This document shows positions 28,502 through 37,337 of a DNA stretch of 64,000 bases, piece after piece. The stretch is from NCBI GenBank assembly GCA_963758555.1, contig CAVWVW010000004.1, positions 186,001 through 250,000 of the forward strand, written 5' to 3'. The notes below the pieces were generated by a model that ran no database searches, was not told the origin of the DNA, and was given only the letters and a program-made list of their open reading frames with translations. Source of the stretch: CAIUMH01 sp963758555 (GTDB lineage Bacteria; Actinomycetota; Acidimicrobiia; Acidimicrobiales; RAAP-2). Positions within the stretch are counted from its first letter, which is position 1, and each line of letters starts with the position of its first letter. The position numbers and the translations under genes are program-made.

Positions 28502-29837
28502 GGTCCACCGGCGGCGGCGAGGCGGGCCTGATCATCGGACCGAGCGCGTCCCGCTCGACGACCAGCCTTGGTGCGCGCCGAGAAGGCGGCGACGCCTCTT
28601 GCGCCTCGCTGCTCTGAATCACCGGACCGACCTGTGGCGAGGCAGAGGACCGCGCACCTGGGTCGCTGCCGTGCGAACTCGACGCCAGGCTGCCCGGAAA
28701 CGGGCCGACCGAAGCAGCGCCGGGGCCCTCGCCCTCTGAGTCGGTCGCTCCGTGGACGCCTGGGTCCCTCACGCCACGGCCCACGGCGCTCCCCGCCATG
28801 GGATCCTCCGACGTGCGATGACCCACCTGATCGAGCTGGTTCGCGGCCGACGCCATCGCCGCTCTGACGCCGGAGCCGAGCGCCGCCACCGCTGCGGGGG
28901 CCGCCAGCGGCGGTGTCGAGCCGAGCTGGTCGAGTGCCATGGCCGCTGCGCGCCGCGGGGCGCCGTGCATCACCGACGACGTCCCCCGCTGCCTGAGACC
29001 TTCGAGATGCAATGCGGCCGATGCCTCAAAGAGAGGGAGGAGCTTGAGCATCGTGAAAGGCGCGAAGGTGGCGAGGATCAACAGCGCGATGCCCGTGATG
29101 ATCGTCGAGAAGCCACGTCCCTGCTGGTCTCCAAGTGCCCCGACTGCTGCGACCAGCACCACGACGACGATCAGCTTGGAGAGGATGAGAGCAGCCAAGG
29201 TCTCGACGAGCCGGCGGCACCACGAGGCCAGGGCGGGCCAGATCGAGCAGGCCAACGCCAGCGGCAAGAACAACACGACCACGTAGATCGCTGCCGCCCG
29301 AAGTACCAGCTCCACCCACAGCACCAAGGCCGCCACGGCGACCAGGGCGGCACAGAGCATCGTGATGAAGGTCGGGATCGGAGAGCCCGTGGCCGTCGTC
29401 GATTGGACCAGGACGTTGGCCAGGGAACCTGTCAACGAGCCGAGCGCATCAGAGCCAGTGCTCGCCACCGCGGACGAGAGCTGGTCAGTGGCGGCCAGCG
29501 CCATCGAAGTCAGCTCGACGGCCGCTCCCGCCAAGATGGCGGCCAGCGGCAGCTGGATCAGAGCGGCCCGAAGCAGGATCGAGGCGCGCTGCTGGAGGAG
29601 CGCCTGGATTGCGCTGACGATCAGGAGCGGAAGGGCGAAGAGGGCAAAGAGGCCCTCCATGGACCGAAAGCGCGTGACGAACCAGGGGGCGGAGAGGGTC
29701 ACGGCGGTGGTTGCGCCGAGCGCCGCGCCGATCTGGGTCAGCAGCCACGCCGACCCGCTCGCCACCCAGTGAGAGATGGCGTTCAGCGCAGCGTTCGCCC
29801 CAGCTGAGAAGATCGAGGACCCGATGCCCCCGAGCAT
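28491..29837 (-). CDS. VirB6/TrbL-like polytopic membrane protein
   Basis: 448 residues from the ATG at 29837, overlapping the pilin-like gene stop (ATGA). About six hydrophobic segments lie between residues 30 and 290, for example LFALFALPLLIVSAIQALL, TMLCAALVAVAALVLWVELV, AAIYVVVLFLPLALACSIWP, LILSKLIVVVVLVAAVGAL and IITGIALLILATFAPFTML. A C-terminal tail of about 140 residues, rich in Ser/Gly/Pro, follows. That topology fits the channel component VirB6/TrbL (SCO6881-type). Confidence 0.82.
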   Translation of the reverse strand: MLGGIGSSIFSAGANAALNAISHWVASGSAWLLTQIGAALGATTAVTLSAPWFVTRFRSMEGLFALFALPLLIVSAIQALLQQRASILLRAALIQLPLAAILAGAAVELTSMALAATDQLSSAVASTGSDALGSLTGSLANVLVQSTTATGSPIPTFITMLCAALVAVAALVLWVELVLRAAAIYVVVLFLPLALACSIWPALASWCRRLVETLAALILSKLIVVVVLVAAVGALGDQQGRGFSTIITGIALLILATFAPFTMLKLLPLFEASAALHLEGLRQRGTSSVMHGAPRRAAAMALDQLGSTPPLAAPAAVAALGSGVRAAMASAANQLDQVGHRTSEDPMAGSAVGRGVRDPGVHGATDSEGEGPGAASVGPFPGSLASSSHGSDPGARSSASPQVGPVIQSSEAQEASPPSRRAPRLVVERDALGPMIRPASPPPVDHGR

Positions 29838-30154
29838 CAGTGCAGACCCTGGCCGGCGTGGAAGAAGAAGTTCACGAGGATGGGCGCCGCGCCGATCAGC
29901 AGGGCCGCTCCCCCGGCGACCATGACGGTCCGTCGACCACTGACCGCGTGATGCACGTTCTGCGAGTGAGCGCCGAGCGCCCAGGTGACCGCTCCGAAGA
30001 CGATGGCCACCAGAGCCAAGATGAGGCCCCATCCGGCCATGCCGTTGGTGATGGTCTGAAGCGTGCCGCTGCCAGGCAGCGACGAGGCGTTGGGATTGAG
30101 CACCACGTCAGCCCACCTGCTCGCACCTCCAGCGCTGAGCGCCGCCTGCATCAT
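29837..30154 (-). CDS. VirB2-like small membrane protein (pilin-type, DUF6112-like)
   Basis: A 105-residue protein with two hydrophobic segments (GWGLILALVAIVFGAVTWAL; MVAGGAALLIGAAPILVNFF) and a short loop SQNVHHAVSGRRT between them, as in VirB2/TrbC-type pilins. A perfect GAGGAGG precedes the ATG at 30154, making it the likely first gene of the operon and its highest-translated product. It is divergent from the sensor kinase. Confidence 0.75.
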   Translation of the reverse strand: MMQAALSAGGASRWADVVLNPNASSLPGSGTLQTITNGMAGWGLILALVAIVFGAVTWALGAHSQNVHHAVSGRRTVMVAGGAALLIGAAPILVNFFFHAGQGLH

Positions 30155-30266
30155 CGCTCCACCTCCTCGAGCCCCAGCGGCGCACGTGCACCGTCGCTGC
30201 GCAACGGTCGGTCCTCGCGAACCGTGCGGCTTGGGCCGTCGCGCTTGGGTCTGACACACTTGGAGG

Positions 30267-31628
30267 GTGCCGACCGTCCTAGAAGCCGCTTCTTCGACGA
30301 TCTCGTCCGGCCTGGTCATCGTCATCGCAGTGCTCGCGGTGCTCATCGGTGGCCTCATCGGCCTCTTCATCGGTCGGAAGACCGGTCGTCGCTCACTCGC
30401 ACAGCGCTTGGTGGCGCTTGGAGGGCGCCTCGGCGCTGGTCCCACTGCTGATGAGACCTCCATCGACGGCGCCCTCAGCTATCTCGAGCAGGTCACCGGA
30501 GCCGCCACCGAGGCCGTCACCGAGTCGAGCGCCGAGGCGATCCGTCTCCGCCGCTCACTCGACACCCTCCCCTTGGGCCTGGTGCTCTGTGACGAGAGCG
30601 GCAACGTGCTCTACCGAAACGAGATGGCCTCGACCATGATGGCCAGTCGCCAAGGTGACGCTCTGGCCGCCCAGGCTGTCACCGAGCTGCTCGCACAGGC
30701 CTGGGACAAGGGGACCGCCGAGCGGATCCTGGATCTCTACGGACCGCCTCGGCGCACCTTGGGCGTCCATGCCTCCCAGATCGACGACGGGCGACGTGCC
30801 CTTGGGGTCATCGCGGTGATCGAAGACGTCACCGAGCGGCGCCGGCTCGACGAGATCCGTCGCGACTTCATCGCCAACGTCAGCCATGAGCTCAAGACGC
30901 CCATGGGAGCGCTCGGACTCTTGGCCGAGACCCTCATCGCCGAGAAGGACCGCGACGTGGCTCGGCGTCTTGCGGACCGGATCCACATGGAGGCCTTCCG
31001 GGTGAGCCGGATCATCGATGACCTTCTCGACCTCTCTCGACTCGAGTCAGAGCTCACTCGACCCAACGAGCTCGTCGACGTGAAGCTCGCCATCCTGGAT
31101 GCCGTCGAGCGCATCAGGAGCTCAGCCGAGCACGCCTCGGTCTCGATCGAGGTCATCGAGCCCGAGTCCGCCGTCGCCACCCGGGGCGACCATCGCCAGA
31201 TCGTCTCGGCGCTCCATGCGCTGATGGAGAACGCCGTCACCTACGCACCCATGGACTCCACGATCACGCTGGCAGGCAAGCTCATCGAAGGCGACGAGCT
31301 CCCCGACCGCGAGGGCGGGACCTGGGTGGCAGAGGACGGCCAGGCAGGGTGGCGCAGCTCCTCTGACGAGGTGGCCCGAGCCAAGCGCTGCGTGCGCCTC
31401 TCGGTCACCGACGTCGGCACAGGGATCCCGGCCAACGATCTCGAGCGGATCTTCGAGCGCTTCTATCGAGTCGACCGGGGACGAAGCCGCGAGACCGGAG
31501 GCACCGGTCTCGGCTTGGCGATCGTGCGCCACGTGGCGGTCAACCACGGTGGCCTCGTCGAGGTCCAATCTCGCGAGGGCGAAGGGTCCACCTTCAGCCT
31601 GGTGCTTCCCATCCCTGAGGACCTCTGA
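30267..31628 (+). CDS. senX3: Sensor histidine kinase SenX3-like
   Basis: 453 residues: one N-terminal membrane helix (LVIVIAVLAVLIGGLIGLFIG), a PAS-like region (LPLGLVLCDESGNVLYRN), the H-box RRDFIANVSHELKTPMGALG, and a HATPase domain with ENAV, TDVGTGIP and ERFYRVDRGRSRETGGTGLGLAI. The arrangement closely matches mycobacterial SenX3, sensor of phosphate limitation. The start is GTG at 30267 with GGAGG touching it, so translation may be leaderless. The regulator gene follows with overlapping TGATG. Confidence 0.85.
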   Translation: MPTVLEAASSTISSGLVIVIAVLAVLIGGLIGLFIGRKTGRRSLAQRLVALGGRLGAGPTADETSIDGALSYLEQVTGAATEAVTESSAEAIRLRRSLDTLPLGLVLCDESGNVLYRNEMASTMMASRQGDALAAQAVTELLAQAWDKGTAERILDLYGPPRRTLGVHASQIDDGRRALGVIAVIEDVTERRRLDEIRRDFIANVSHELKTPMGALGLLAETLIAEKDRDVARRLADRIHMEAFRVSRIIDDLLDLSRLESELTRPNELVDVKLAILDAVERIRSSAEHASVSIEVIEPESAVATRGDHRQIVSALHALMENAVTYAPMDSTITLAGKLIEGDELPDREGGTWVAEDGQAGWRSSSDEVARAKRCVRLSVTDVGTGIPANDLERIFERFYRVDRGRSRETGGTGLGLAIVRHVAVNHGGLVEVQSREGEGSTFSLVLPIPEDL

Positions 31629-32368
31629 TGGCGAAGAAGCAGAAGCGGTCGAAGGAGGTCCGTCGGGAGCAGGCGACCACGGTGCTGCTCGTCGAGGACG
31701 AGGACTCCTTCGTCGAGGCCCTCACCGTGGGGCTGTCGAAGGAGGGCTTCGAGGTCAGCGTGGCTCGCGACGGTGCTGAGGCGCTCGAGATGTTCGGCGA
31801 GAAGGAGCCCGACCTGATCCTGCTCGACATGATGCTGCCCAAGATCTCCGGGCTCGACGTCTGCCGCTCGATCCGAGACCAGTCCGACGTGCCCATCATC
31901 ATCGTCACGGCCAAGAGCGAGGAGATCGACACGGTCGTTGCCCTCGAGGTCGGTGCCGACGACTACGTGACCAAGCCCTATCGGATGCGCGAGCTGGTCG
32001 CTCGCATGCGCGCCGTGCTGCGTCGCGCGCCAGGCGAGGGGGTCGACGAGCTCAGCGATCCCGAGATGGTCGGCGAGCTCGGCGGGATCAGGCTCGAGCC
32101 CGACACTCGGCGTGCCTACGTACGAGGTGACGAGGTCCACCTTCGCCGCAAGGAGTTCGAGCTCCTGCGCCTCTTGATGGAGAACCCCGGGCGGGTCCTC
32201 ACGAGAGACGTGCTCATCGATCGGGTCTGGGGCAGCGACTACGTCGGCGACACGAAGACCCTGGACGTCCACATCAAGCGTCTTCGGGCCCAGATCGAGA
32301 TCGACTCGTCCAAACCTGAGCTCATCACCACCATCAGAGGTGTGGGCTACCGCTTCGACGGGCTCTAG
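31628..32368 (+). CDS. regX3: Response regulator RegX3-like
   Basis: 246 residues: a receiver domain with the phospho-Asp in ILLDMMLP and the Lys in VTKPYRMREL, then an OmpR/PhoB-type winged helix (RRKEFELLRLLMENPGRVLT, DVHIKRLRAQIEID, TTIRGVGYRFDG). A Lys/Arg-rich extension (MAKKQKRSKEVRREQ) precedes the receiver. It would act with the SenX3-like kinase on phosphate-responsive genes; no PHO boxes were identified with confidence. Confidence 0.85.
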   Translation: MAKKQKRSKEVRREQATTVLLVEDEDSFVEALTVGLSKEGFEVSVARDGAEALEMFGEKEPDLILLDMMLPKISGLDVCRSIRDQSDVPIIIVTAKSEEIDTVVALEVGADDYVTKPYRMRELVARMRAVLRRAPGEGVDELSDPEMVGELGGIRLEPDTRRAYVRGDEVHLRRKEFELLRLLMENPGRVLTRDVLIDRVWGSDYVGDTKTLDVHIKRLRAQIEIDSSKPELITTIRGVGYRFDGL

Positions 32369-32383
32369 GCCAAGCGCGGGCGC

Positions 32384-33646
32384 TCAGGCGCTCTGTGCTG
32401 CCTCGTAGCGGCGGCGATACTCGGCCTTGGAGGTCGTCGCGGTGTCGACGTCGGTGGCCAGCGCTCGGAGCGCTCCCACCGTCGCCTCCTCCTTCGGGAT
32501 GTCCTTGAACAGGTCGAAGCCGTAGAACCGAGCGGTGTTCTCGTAGGTGACCTTGTTGATCTCCTCATCGGACATGTGGGCGCCCTCGAACTCCGCCATC
32601 ACCTTCTCGGGGCTGCGTGGCCAGGTCGAGTCCGAGTGCGGGTAGTCGCATTCCCACGCGATCGACTCGATGCCGATGCGATCACGGTTGATCAGCGCTG
32701 AGGGGTCCGTGATGAAGCACCCCAAGAAGTGCTTCCGGAAGATCTCGGTCGGCGTCATCCCGTCATGGCCGATGTCGAGCCCCGTCCAGGTGTGGTTGGA
32801 GAGATGGCGCTCCAAGCGATCGAGGAAGAAGGGGATCCAGCCGATGCCGCCTTCTGACAGGCCGATCTTGAGCTCGGGGAAGCGCCGGAAGACCCCGGCG
32901 ACCAGCAGATCGGTCGCCGTCACGGTCGAGAACTGCGGCGCCAAGATGATCAGGTGGTCCTTCGGGTAGTCCTCGGGCTGGCGGAACAGGTTGAACGAGA
33001 GGCCGATGTGCATGTTGAGCACCATGTCCTCCTCGCACAGCGCCTTGAACATCGGGTCCCAGTACTCGGTCTTGAAGCTGGGCAGACCGAGGACGTAGGG
33101 GGTCTCGGCGAAGCTCAGCGCCTTGACGCCCTTCTTGGCGATCCTGTGGATCTCGGTGACGATGGCGTCCACGTTCCACAGGTTGCCGATCGCCTGGGGC
33201 AGCATGCGACCGGGGTAGGTCCCGCACCACTCCTCGACGTGCCAGTCGTTGTAGGCCGAGACCACCGCGCTTCGCAGCTCATCGTCCTTGATGGTGTGCA
33301 GCTGGGTGCCCGCGAACCCCGCGAAGCTCGGGAAGCTCATCGAGGCGAAGATGCCGTTGGCATCCATGTCCCGGATCCGCTCGTGGATGTCGTAGCAACC
33401 AGGTCGCATCTCGGCCATGCCCGTGGGATCGAAGCCCCACTCCTCGGGGGGCAGTGAGACCACGGCGGACAAACCGGTGGTGCCCACCGCGGTGCCTTCC
33501 CACTGCCACTGATCGTGGCCCTCGGGCGTCCTCGTCAGCACCGGGGCGCGATCCTTGAACTTCGCTGGCATGTGGTTGTCGAACATGTCAGCAGGCTCGA
33601 TGATGTGATCATCGATGCTGACCAAGATCATGTCGTTGAGCTCCAT
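32384..33646 (-). CDS. Amidohydrolase-related TIM-barrel protein (PF04909 type)
   Basis: 420 residues from the ATG at 33646 (MELNDMILVSIDDHIIEPAD), with GAGGTGGGGG upstream. Motifs SIDDHIIEP, LNMHIGLSFN, WECDYPHSDSTWP fit the ACMSD-like amidohydrolase family of metal-dependent decarboxylases and hydrolases, common in actinobacterial catabolic clusters. The substrate is not evident and there is no operon partner. Confidence 0.85.
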   Translation of the reverse strand: MELNDMILVSIDDHIIEPADMFDNHMPAKFKDRAPVLTRTPEGHDQWQWEGTAVGTTGLSAVVSLPPEEWGFDPTGMAEMRPGCYDIHERIRDMDANGIFASMSFPSFAGFAGTQLHTIKDDELRSAVVSAYNDWHVEEWCGTYPGRMLPQAIGNLWNVDAIVTEIHRIAKKGVKALSFAETPYVLGLPSFKTEYWDPMFKALCEEDMVLNMHIGLSFNLFRQPEDYPKDHLIILAPQFSTVTATDLLVAGVFRRFPELKIGLSEGGIGWIPFFLDRLERHLSNHTWTGLDIGHDGMTPTEIFRKHFLGCFITDPSALINRDRIGIESIAWECDYPHSDSTWPRSPEKVMAEFEGAHMSDEEINKVTYENTARFYGFDLFKDIPKEEATVGALRALATDVDTATTSKAEYRRRYEAAQSA

Positions 33647-33745
33647 TGCCCCCACCTCTCGCTCTTCAGAGGTCAGCGGCCGACCCCTCACCGGAACCCT
33701 ACCGCTCGATCTTCATCAAGGCCTTGTCAACGCTCCAGGCCAGCG

Positions 33746-35050
33746 TCAGGGGCAGGGGATGACCAGCGTGCCCCCGAGATAGCTCCCGAGCACCTCGGGG
33801 AGCACGACGGAGCCGTCAGCTTGGCGCCCCTGCTCGACCACGGCCGCCCAGATGCGGGCCCAGGCCAGCGCCGAGCCGTTGACGGTATGGCACAGCTCGG
33901 GGCTGCCGCCTGCTTCCGGTCGGAACCTGACCTGAGCGCGTCGAGCTTGGTAGTCAGAGAACCACGAGACCGAGCTGACCTCGAGCCAGCGATCGCATCC
34001 CGGCGCGTAGACCTCGAGGTCAAAGGTTCGAGCTGACGAGGCACCGAGGTCGCCGGTGCACAGATCGAGCACTCGATAGTGCATCCCCAGGGCCTGGAGC
34101 AGAGCCTCTGCTCGCTCCAAGATGTCGAGGTGCGCGGCGCCCGCCTGGGCAGGCGTCGTGTAGGCGAAGAGCTCGACCTTGTCGAACTCGTGGACGCGAA
34201 GCAGGCCTCTGGTGTCGCGACCAGCGGCACCCGCCTCGCGCCGGAAGCACGCGGTCTGTGCCGTGAAGCGGATGGGCAGGGATGCCTCGGCCACGATCTC
34301 GCCTCGGTGCATCGAGGTCAGCGGCACCTCAGCGGTCGGGATGGCCCAGAGATCGTCGCGCTCCATCTGGTAGGCCTCGTCCGAGAACTTCGGCAGGTGC
34401 CCCGTCGAGAGCAGCGTCTCGGTGAGCGCGAAGGTGGGGGGTCTGATCTCTTCGTAGGCATCGCCGTGCGCGTCGAGCGCGAAGGCGCCGAGGGCTCGCA
34501 GCAGCTTGGCGCCGAAGCCGCGGTAGAGCGGGAACATCGATCCAGCGAGCCTGGCTCCTCGTTCCATGTCCAAGAGGCCCAGCTGCTCGCCGACCTCCCA
34601 GTGGGGCACCTTCTGGTGCTCGGCGTAGGTGGGCTCCGCCGCGCCGTCGCTCTGCCCAGGCCACCACCGCCTGATCTCGACGTTGTCCTCGGGACCTGCA
34701 CCATCCGGCGCGTCAACCGACGGGATGTTCGGGAGCACCAGGAGCGCTTGGCGAAGGCCGGAGCCTGCAGCGTCGGCCTCGACAGCAGCCTCTCGCTCCT
34801 CGTCGCCCACGCTCCGGCTCTGGTCAGCCAGCGCAGACGCCTTCTCCTCGTCGCCGGCCTTGCGAGCCTGGCCGACCTCTTTGGACAGGGCCTTGACCTC
34901 GGCGCGAAGGGCCTCTTGGCGCTGGAGCAGCGAGCGGTGCACCAGGTCGAGCTCGACGATGTGCTCGACCTCCTCAGCGCTGACACCTCGGCGAGCCAGC
35001 GCTTGAGCGACGCCCGTCGGATCAGCGCGCACCTTGTGGAGATCGATCAC
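33746..35050 (-). CDS. serS: Serine-tRNA ligase
   Basis: Class II aminoacyl-tRNA synthetase charging tRNA-Ser. From GTG 35050 it has 434 residues: an N-terminal coiled-coil arm (VHRSLLQRQEALRAEVKALS to KASALADQSRSVG), motif 2 region (ACFRREAGAAGRDTRGLLRVHEFDKVE) and motif 3 (SPELCHTVNGSALAWARIW). The frame is open further upstream, but VIDLHKVRADPTGVAQALAR is the family start. It is divergent from the ABC transporter with only 48 bp between. Confidence 0.97.
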   Translation of the reverse strand: MIDLHKVRADPTGVAQALARRGVSAEEVEHIVELDLVHRSLLQRQEALRAEVKALSKEVGQARKAGDEEKASALADQSRSVGDEEREAAVEADAAGSGLRQALLVLPNIPSVDAPDGAGPEDNVEIRRWWPGQSDGAAEPTYAEHQKVPHWEVGEQLGLLDMERGARLAGSMFPLYRGFGAKLLRALGAFALDAHGDAYEEIRPPTFALTETLLSTGHLPKFSDEAYQMERDDLWAIPTAEVPLTSMHRGEIVAEASLPIRFTAQTACFRREAGAAGRDTRGLLRVHEFDKVELFAYTTPAQAGAAHLDILERAEALLQALGMHYRVLDLCTGDLGASSARTFDLEVYAPGCDRWLEVSSVSWFSDYQARRAQVRFRPEAGGSPELCHTVNGSALAWARIWAAVVEQGRQADGSVVLPEVLGSYLGGTLVIPCP

Positions 35051-35098
35051 GGGCCAAGGGTAGTAGTTGCTCTCTGGCCAGTCAGTAGCGTGTGGCCC

Positions 35099-36046
35099 GT
35101 GGACAGAGCCGTCAGCGTCACCGCTCTCGTCGTCCGCCATGGAGACAAGACCGCCGTCGATCACCTCGATCTCGACGTTGGTCCCGGGGAGGTCCTCGCC
35201 CTGGTGGGCCCCAACGGCGCGGGGAAGACCACCACGGTCGAGACGCTCGAGGGCTACCTGCGCCCCGATGAGGGATCCGTCGCCGTCTTGGGCCTCGATC
35301 CGGTGGCACAGCACCGACAGCTGGTTCCCCTCATCGGCGTCATGCTCCAGCAGGGCGGGATCTATCCGATCATGACGCCTCTCCAAGCGCTCACGCTCTT
35401 CTCCTCGTACTACGACGACCCCGAGGAGCCCTCGCTGCTGCTCGAGCGACTCGACCTCCAAGCCCAGGCTGGCACGCCGTGGCGTCGTCTCTCTGGTGGC
35501 GAGCAGCAGCGGCTCAGCCTGGCGCTGGCCTTGATCGGCCGTCCACAGGTCCTGTTCCTCGACGAACCGACCGCCGGCGTCGACCTCCACGGTCGTGCCG
35601 CGATCCGAGAGATCGTCGCCGAGCAGCGCGCCGCGGGGGTGGCGGTGCTGCTCACCACGCACGAGATGGCCGAAGCCGAGGCGATGGCCGACCGAGTGGC
35701 CATCATCCACCGAGGGTCGCTCGCCAAGGTGGGGACCATCGCCGAGCTCACCGGCGGCGGCGTCCGCTTCCACGCCCCCCCGGGCTTGGACGTCGGCGGC
35801 TTGAGCCAAGCACTCAGCAGTGCGGTCGTCGAGGAGCTGCCGGGTCGCTATCGGATCGCAGCGGAGGCCTCCCCGGAGCTCGTGGCTCGGCTCGGGAGCT
35901 GGTTGGCCGAGCGAGGCGCCACCCTGGGCGAGCTGCGCAGCGGTGCCAGCTTGGAGGACACCTACGCCTCGGTCGTGGGCGACCTCGCCACGGAGCCAGA
36001 ACCGACGCCGCCGACGCGACGCCGACGGTCGAGGAGACGGGGATGA
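35099..36046 (+). CDS. ABC transporter ATP-binding protein
   Basis: 315 residues from the GTG at 35099. Walker A LVGPNGAGKTTTVE, signature RRLSGGEQQRLSLAL, Walker B VLFLDEPTAGVD, switch His in LLTTHEM. The C-terminal 100 residues form the extra domain common in DrrA-type drug/lipid exporter ATPases. No ribosome site is seen; TAGCGT ends 7 bases before GTG, so a leaderless mRNA is plausible. It is coupled (ATGA) to the permease gene. Confidence 0.92.
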   Translation: MDRAVSVTALVVRHGDKTAVDHLDLDVGPGEVLALVGPNGAGKTTTVETLEGYLRPDEGSVAVLGLDPVAQHRQLVPLIGVMLQQGGIYPIMTPLQALTLFSSYYDDPEEPSLLLERLDLQAQAGTPWRRLSGGEQQRLSLALALIGRPQVLFLDEPTAGVDLHGRAAIREIVAEQRAAGVAVLLTTHEMAEAEAMADRVAIIHRGSLAKVGTIAELTGGGVRFHAPPGLDVGGLSQALSSAVVEELPGRYRIAAEASPELVARLGSWLAERGATLGELRSGASLEDTYASVVGDLATEPEPTPPTRRRRSRRRG

Positions 36047-36777
36047 GAGCGCTTCGCGCACAGGTGCTCGCCGAGATCTCGATGACGCTTCGGCGCGGCG
36101 AGTCGCTGCTGCTCACCCTGGGCATCCCCCTCGTGCTCTTGGTCTTCTTCAGCCAGATCAGGATCGGCACCGGGGAGCCTCGCCATCCCGTCGACCTCGT
36201 GACGCCCGGGATCTTGGCGCTGGCGGTGATGTCCACCTCGATGGTCTCGCTCGGCATCGCCACCGGCTTCGAGCGCGGCTACGGCGTCCTCAAGCGCCTT
36301 GGCGCGACGCCGCTCGGTCGACAGCGGCTCTTGCTGGCCAAGATCATCTCGGTCCTCCTCATCGAGATCCTCCAGGCGATCTTGATCGTGGCCGTCGGCC
36401 TCGCCCTCGGCTGGAGCCCCACGGGAGGGCTCGCTGGCGCCCTGCTCGCCGCGGTGGCCATGGTGCTCGGCTCGGTGGCCTTTGGCGGGATCGGCCTCAC
36501 GATGGCCGGTCGGCTGCGCGCCGAGGTGAACCTCGCTGCGGCCAACGGCCTCTACATCGTCCTGCTGCTCTTGGGCGGCATGGTGGTACCTCTCTCTGAG
36601 CTGCCCTCGGCGTTGCGGTCAGTCGCCGAGCTGCTTCCGGCCGCCGCTTTGACGAGTGCCCTGCACGATGCGATCGGGCCACCCATCAGCTACGCAGGCT
36701 GCTGGGTGGTCCTCGTCCTCTGGAGCGTGCTCACCCCTGTGCTCGCGGCGCTCAGCTTCCGCTTCGAAGGCGACTGA
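36043..36777 (+). CDS. ABC-2 type transporter permease
   Basis: 244 residues with six hydrophobic segments, such as LLLTLGIPLVLLVFFSQIRI, GILALAVMSTSMVSLGIATG and LAGALLAAVAMVLGSVAFGG. It matches DrrB/ABC-2 permeases and forms an exporter with the ATPase encoded immediately upstream. The transported compound is not evident. Confidence 0.9.
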   Translation: MRALRAQVLAEISMTLRRGESLLLTLGIPLVLLVFFSQIRIGTGEPRHPVDLVTPGILALAVMSTSMVSLGIATGFERGYGVLKRLGATPLGRQRLLLAKIISVLLIEILQAILIVAVGLALGWSPTGGLAGALLAAVAMVLGSVAFGGIGLTMAGRLRAEVNLAAANGLYIVLLLLGGMVVPLSELPSALRSVAELLPAAALTSALHDAIGPPISYAGCWVVLVLWSVLTPVLAALSFRFEGD

Positions 36778-36780
36778 GGG

Positions 36781-37317
36781 CTACGACGCCGTGGCCAGGC
36801 CGGCCTTGAGCTGCGCAGGCGTGAGCGCGCCTGGGTGGATCTCGGTCACGATGCCCTTGGGGTTGACGAACACCACGTAGGGCAGACCGATGAAGCCGAA
36901 GCTGCCGTTGGTCACGGTGCCCGCTTGGTCAGACCCGATGGGGAAGGTCATGTCGTTCGCCGCCACGAAGGCCCTGGCCGGCTTCGTCTCATCGAGCGCG
37001 TTGATCCCGATCACCGTGGCGTCTCCTGCGGCCCCGTCGTTGATGGCCTTCGACAGCGCCGGCATCTCTTCCTGACAGGGCTTGCACCACGAGGCGAAGA
37101 AGATGAGCACAGTCGGCTCCTTCGTACCCTCGGTGGTGAGCGGGATGCCCACCGTCGAGCTGCCGGTGAGCGCAGGCACCGAGAAGGAGGGCACCGGGCT
37201 GCCGACCTTGGCGCTGCCCGGCGCCGAGCTCGTCTTCGAGTGCGGGTAGGCCAAGACCCCAAGGACGATGAGCGCCAAGGCGAGCACGCCGATGAGCCCG
37301 AGCTGCCAGGGTCGCAA
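36781..37317 (-). CDS. TlpA/ResA-like membrane-anchored thioredoxin
   Basis: 178 residues: an N-terminal signal anchor (LGLIGVLALALIVLGVLAY), then a thioredoxin domain with the active site FFASWCKPCQEEMP. It likely reduces apocytochrome or copper-centre cysteines outside the membrane; the adjacent haem O and haem A synthase genes support a role in cytochrome oxidase assembly. The start is TTG at 37317, 20 bases after ctaB; a later start within the anchor is possible. Confidence 0.88.
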   Translation of the reverse strand: MRPWQLGLIGVLALALIVLGVLAYPHSKTSSAPGSAKVGSPVPSFSVPALTGSSTVGIPLTTEGTKEPTVLIFFASWCKPCQEEMPALSKAINDGAAGDATVIGINALDETKPARAFVAANDMTFPIGSDQAGTVTNGSFGFIGLPYVVFVNPKGIVTEIHPGALTPAQLKAGLATAS

Positions 37318-37337
37318 CCCGTGGCGACGCGCTCGGC

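Noticed and set aside
28752..29807. Plus-strand frame across the VirB6-like gene
   Set aside because: Extremely Arg/Gly/His-rich translation opposite a transmembrane protein; not a gene.
23584..30154. Secretion-type operon as an integrative conjugative element in tRNA-Arg
   Set aside because: No duplicated tRNA-Arg end, integrase or relaxase is in reach, and GC content matches the surroundings.
35051..36061. Upstream extension of the serine-tRNA ligase frame
   Set aside because: The frame stays open through the opposite-strand ABC ATPase gene, but serS homology begins at the GTG at 35050.
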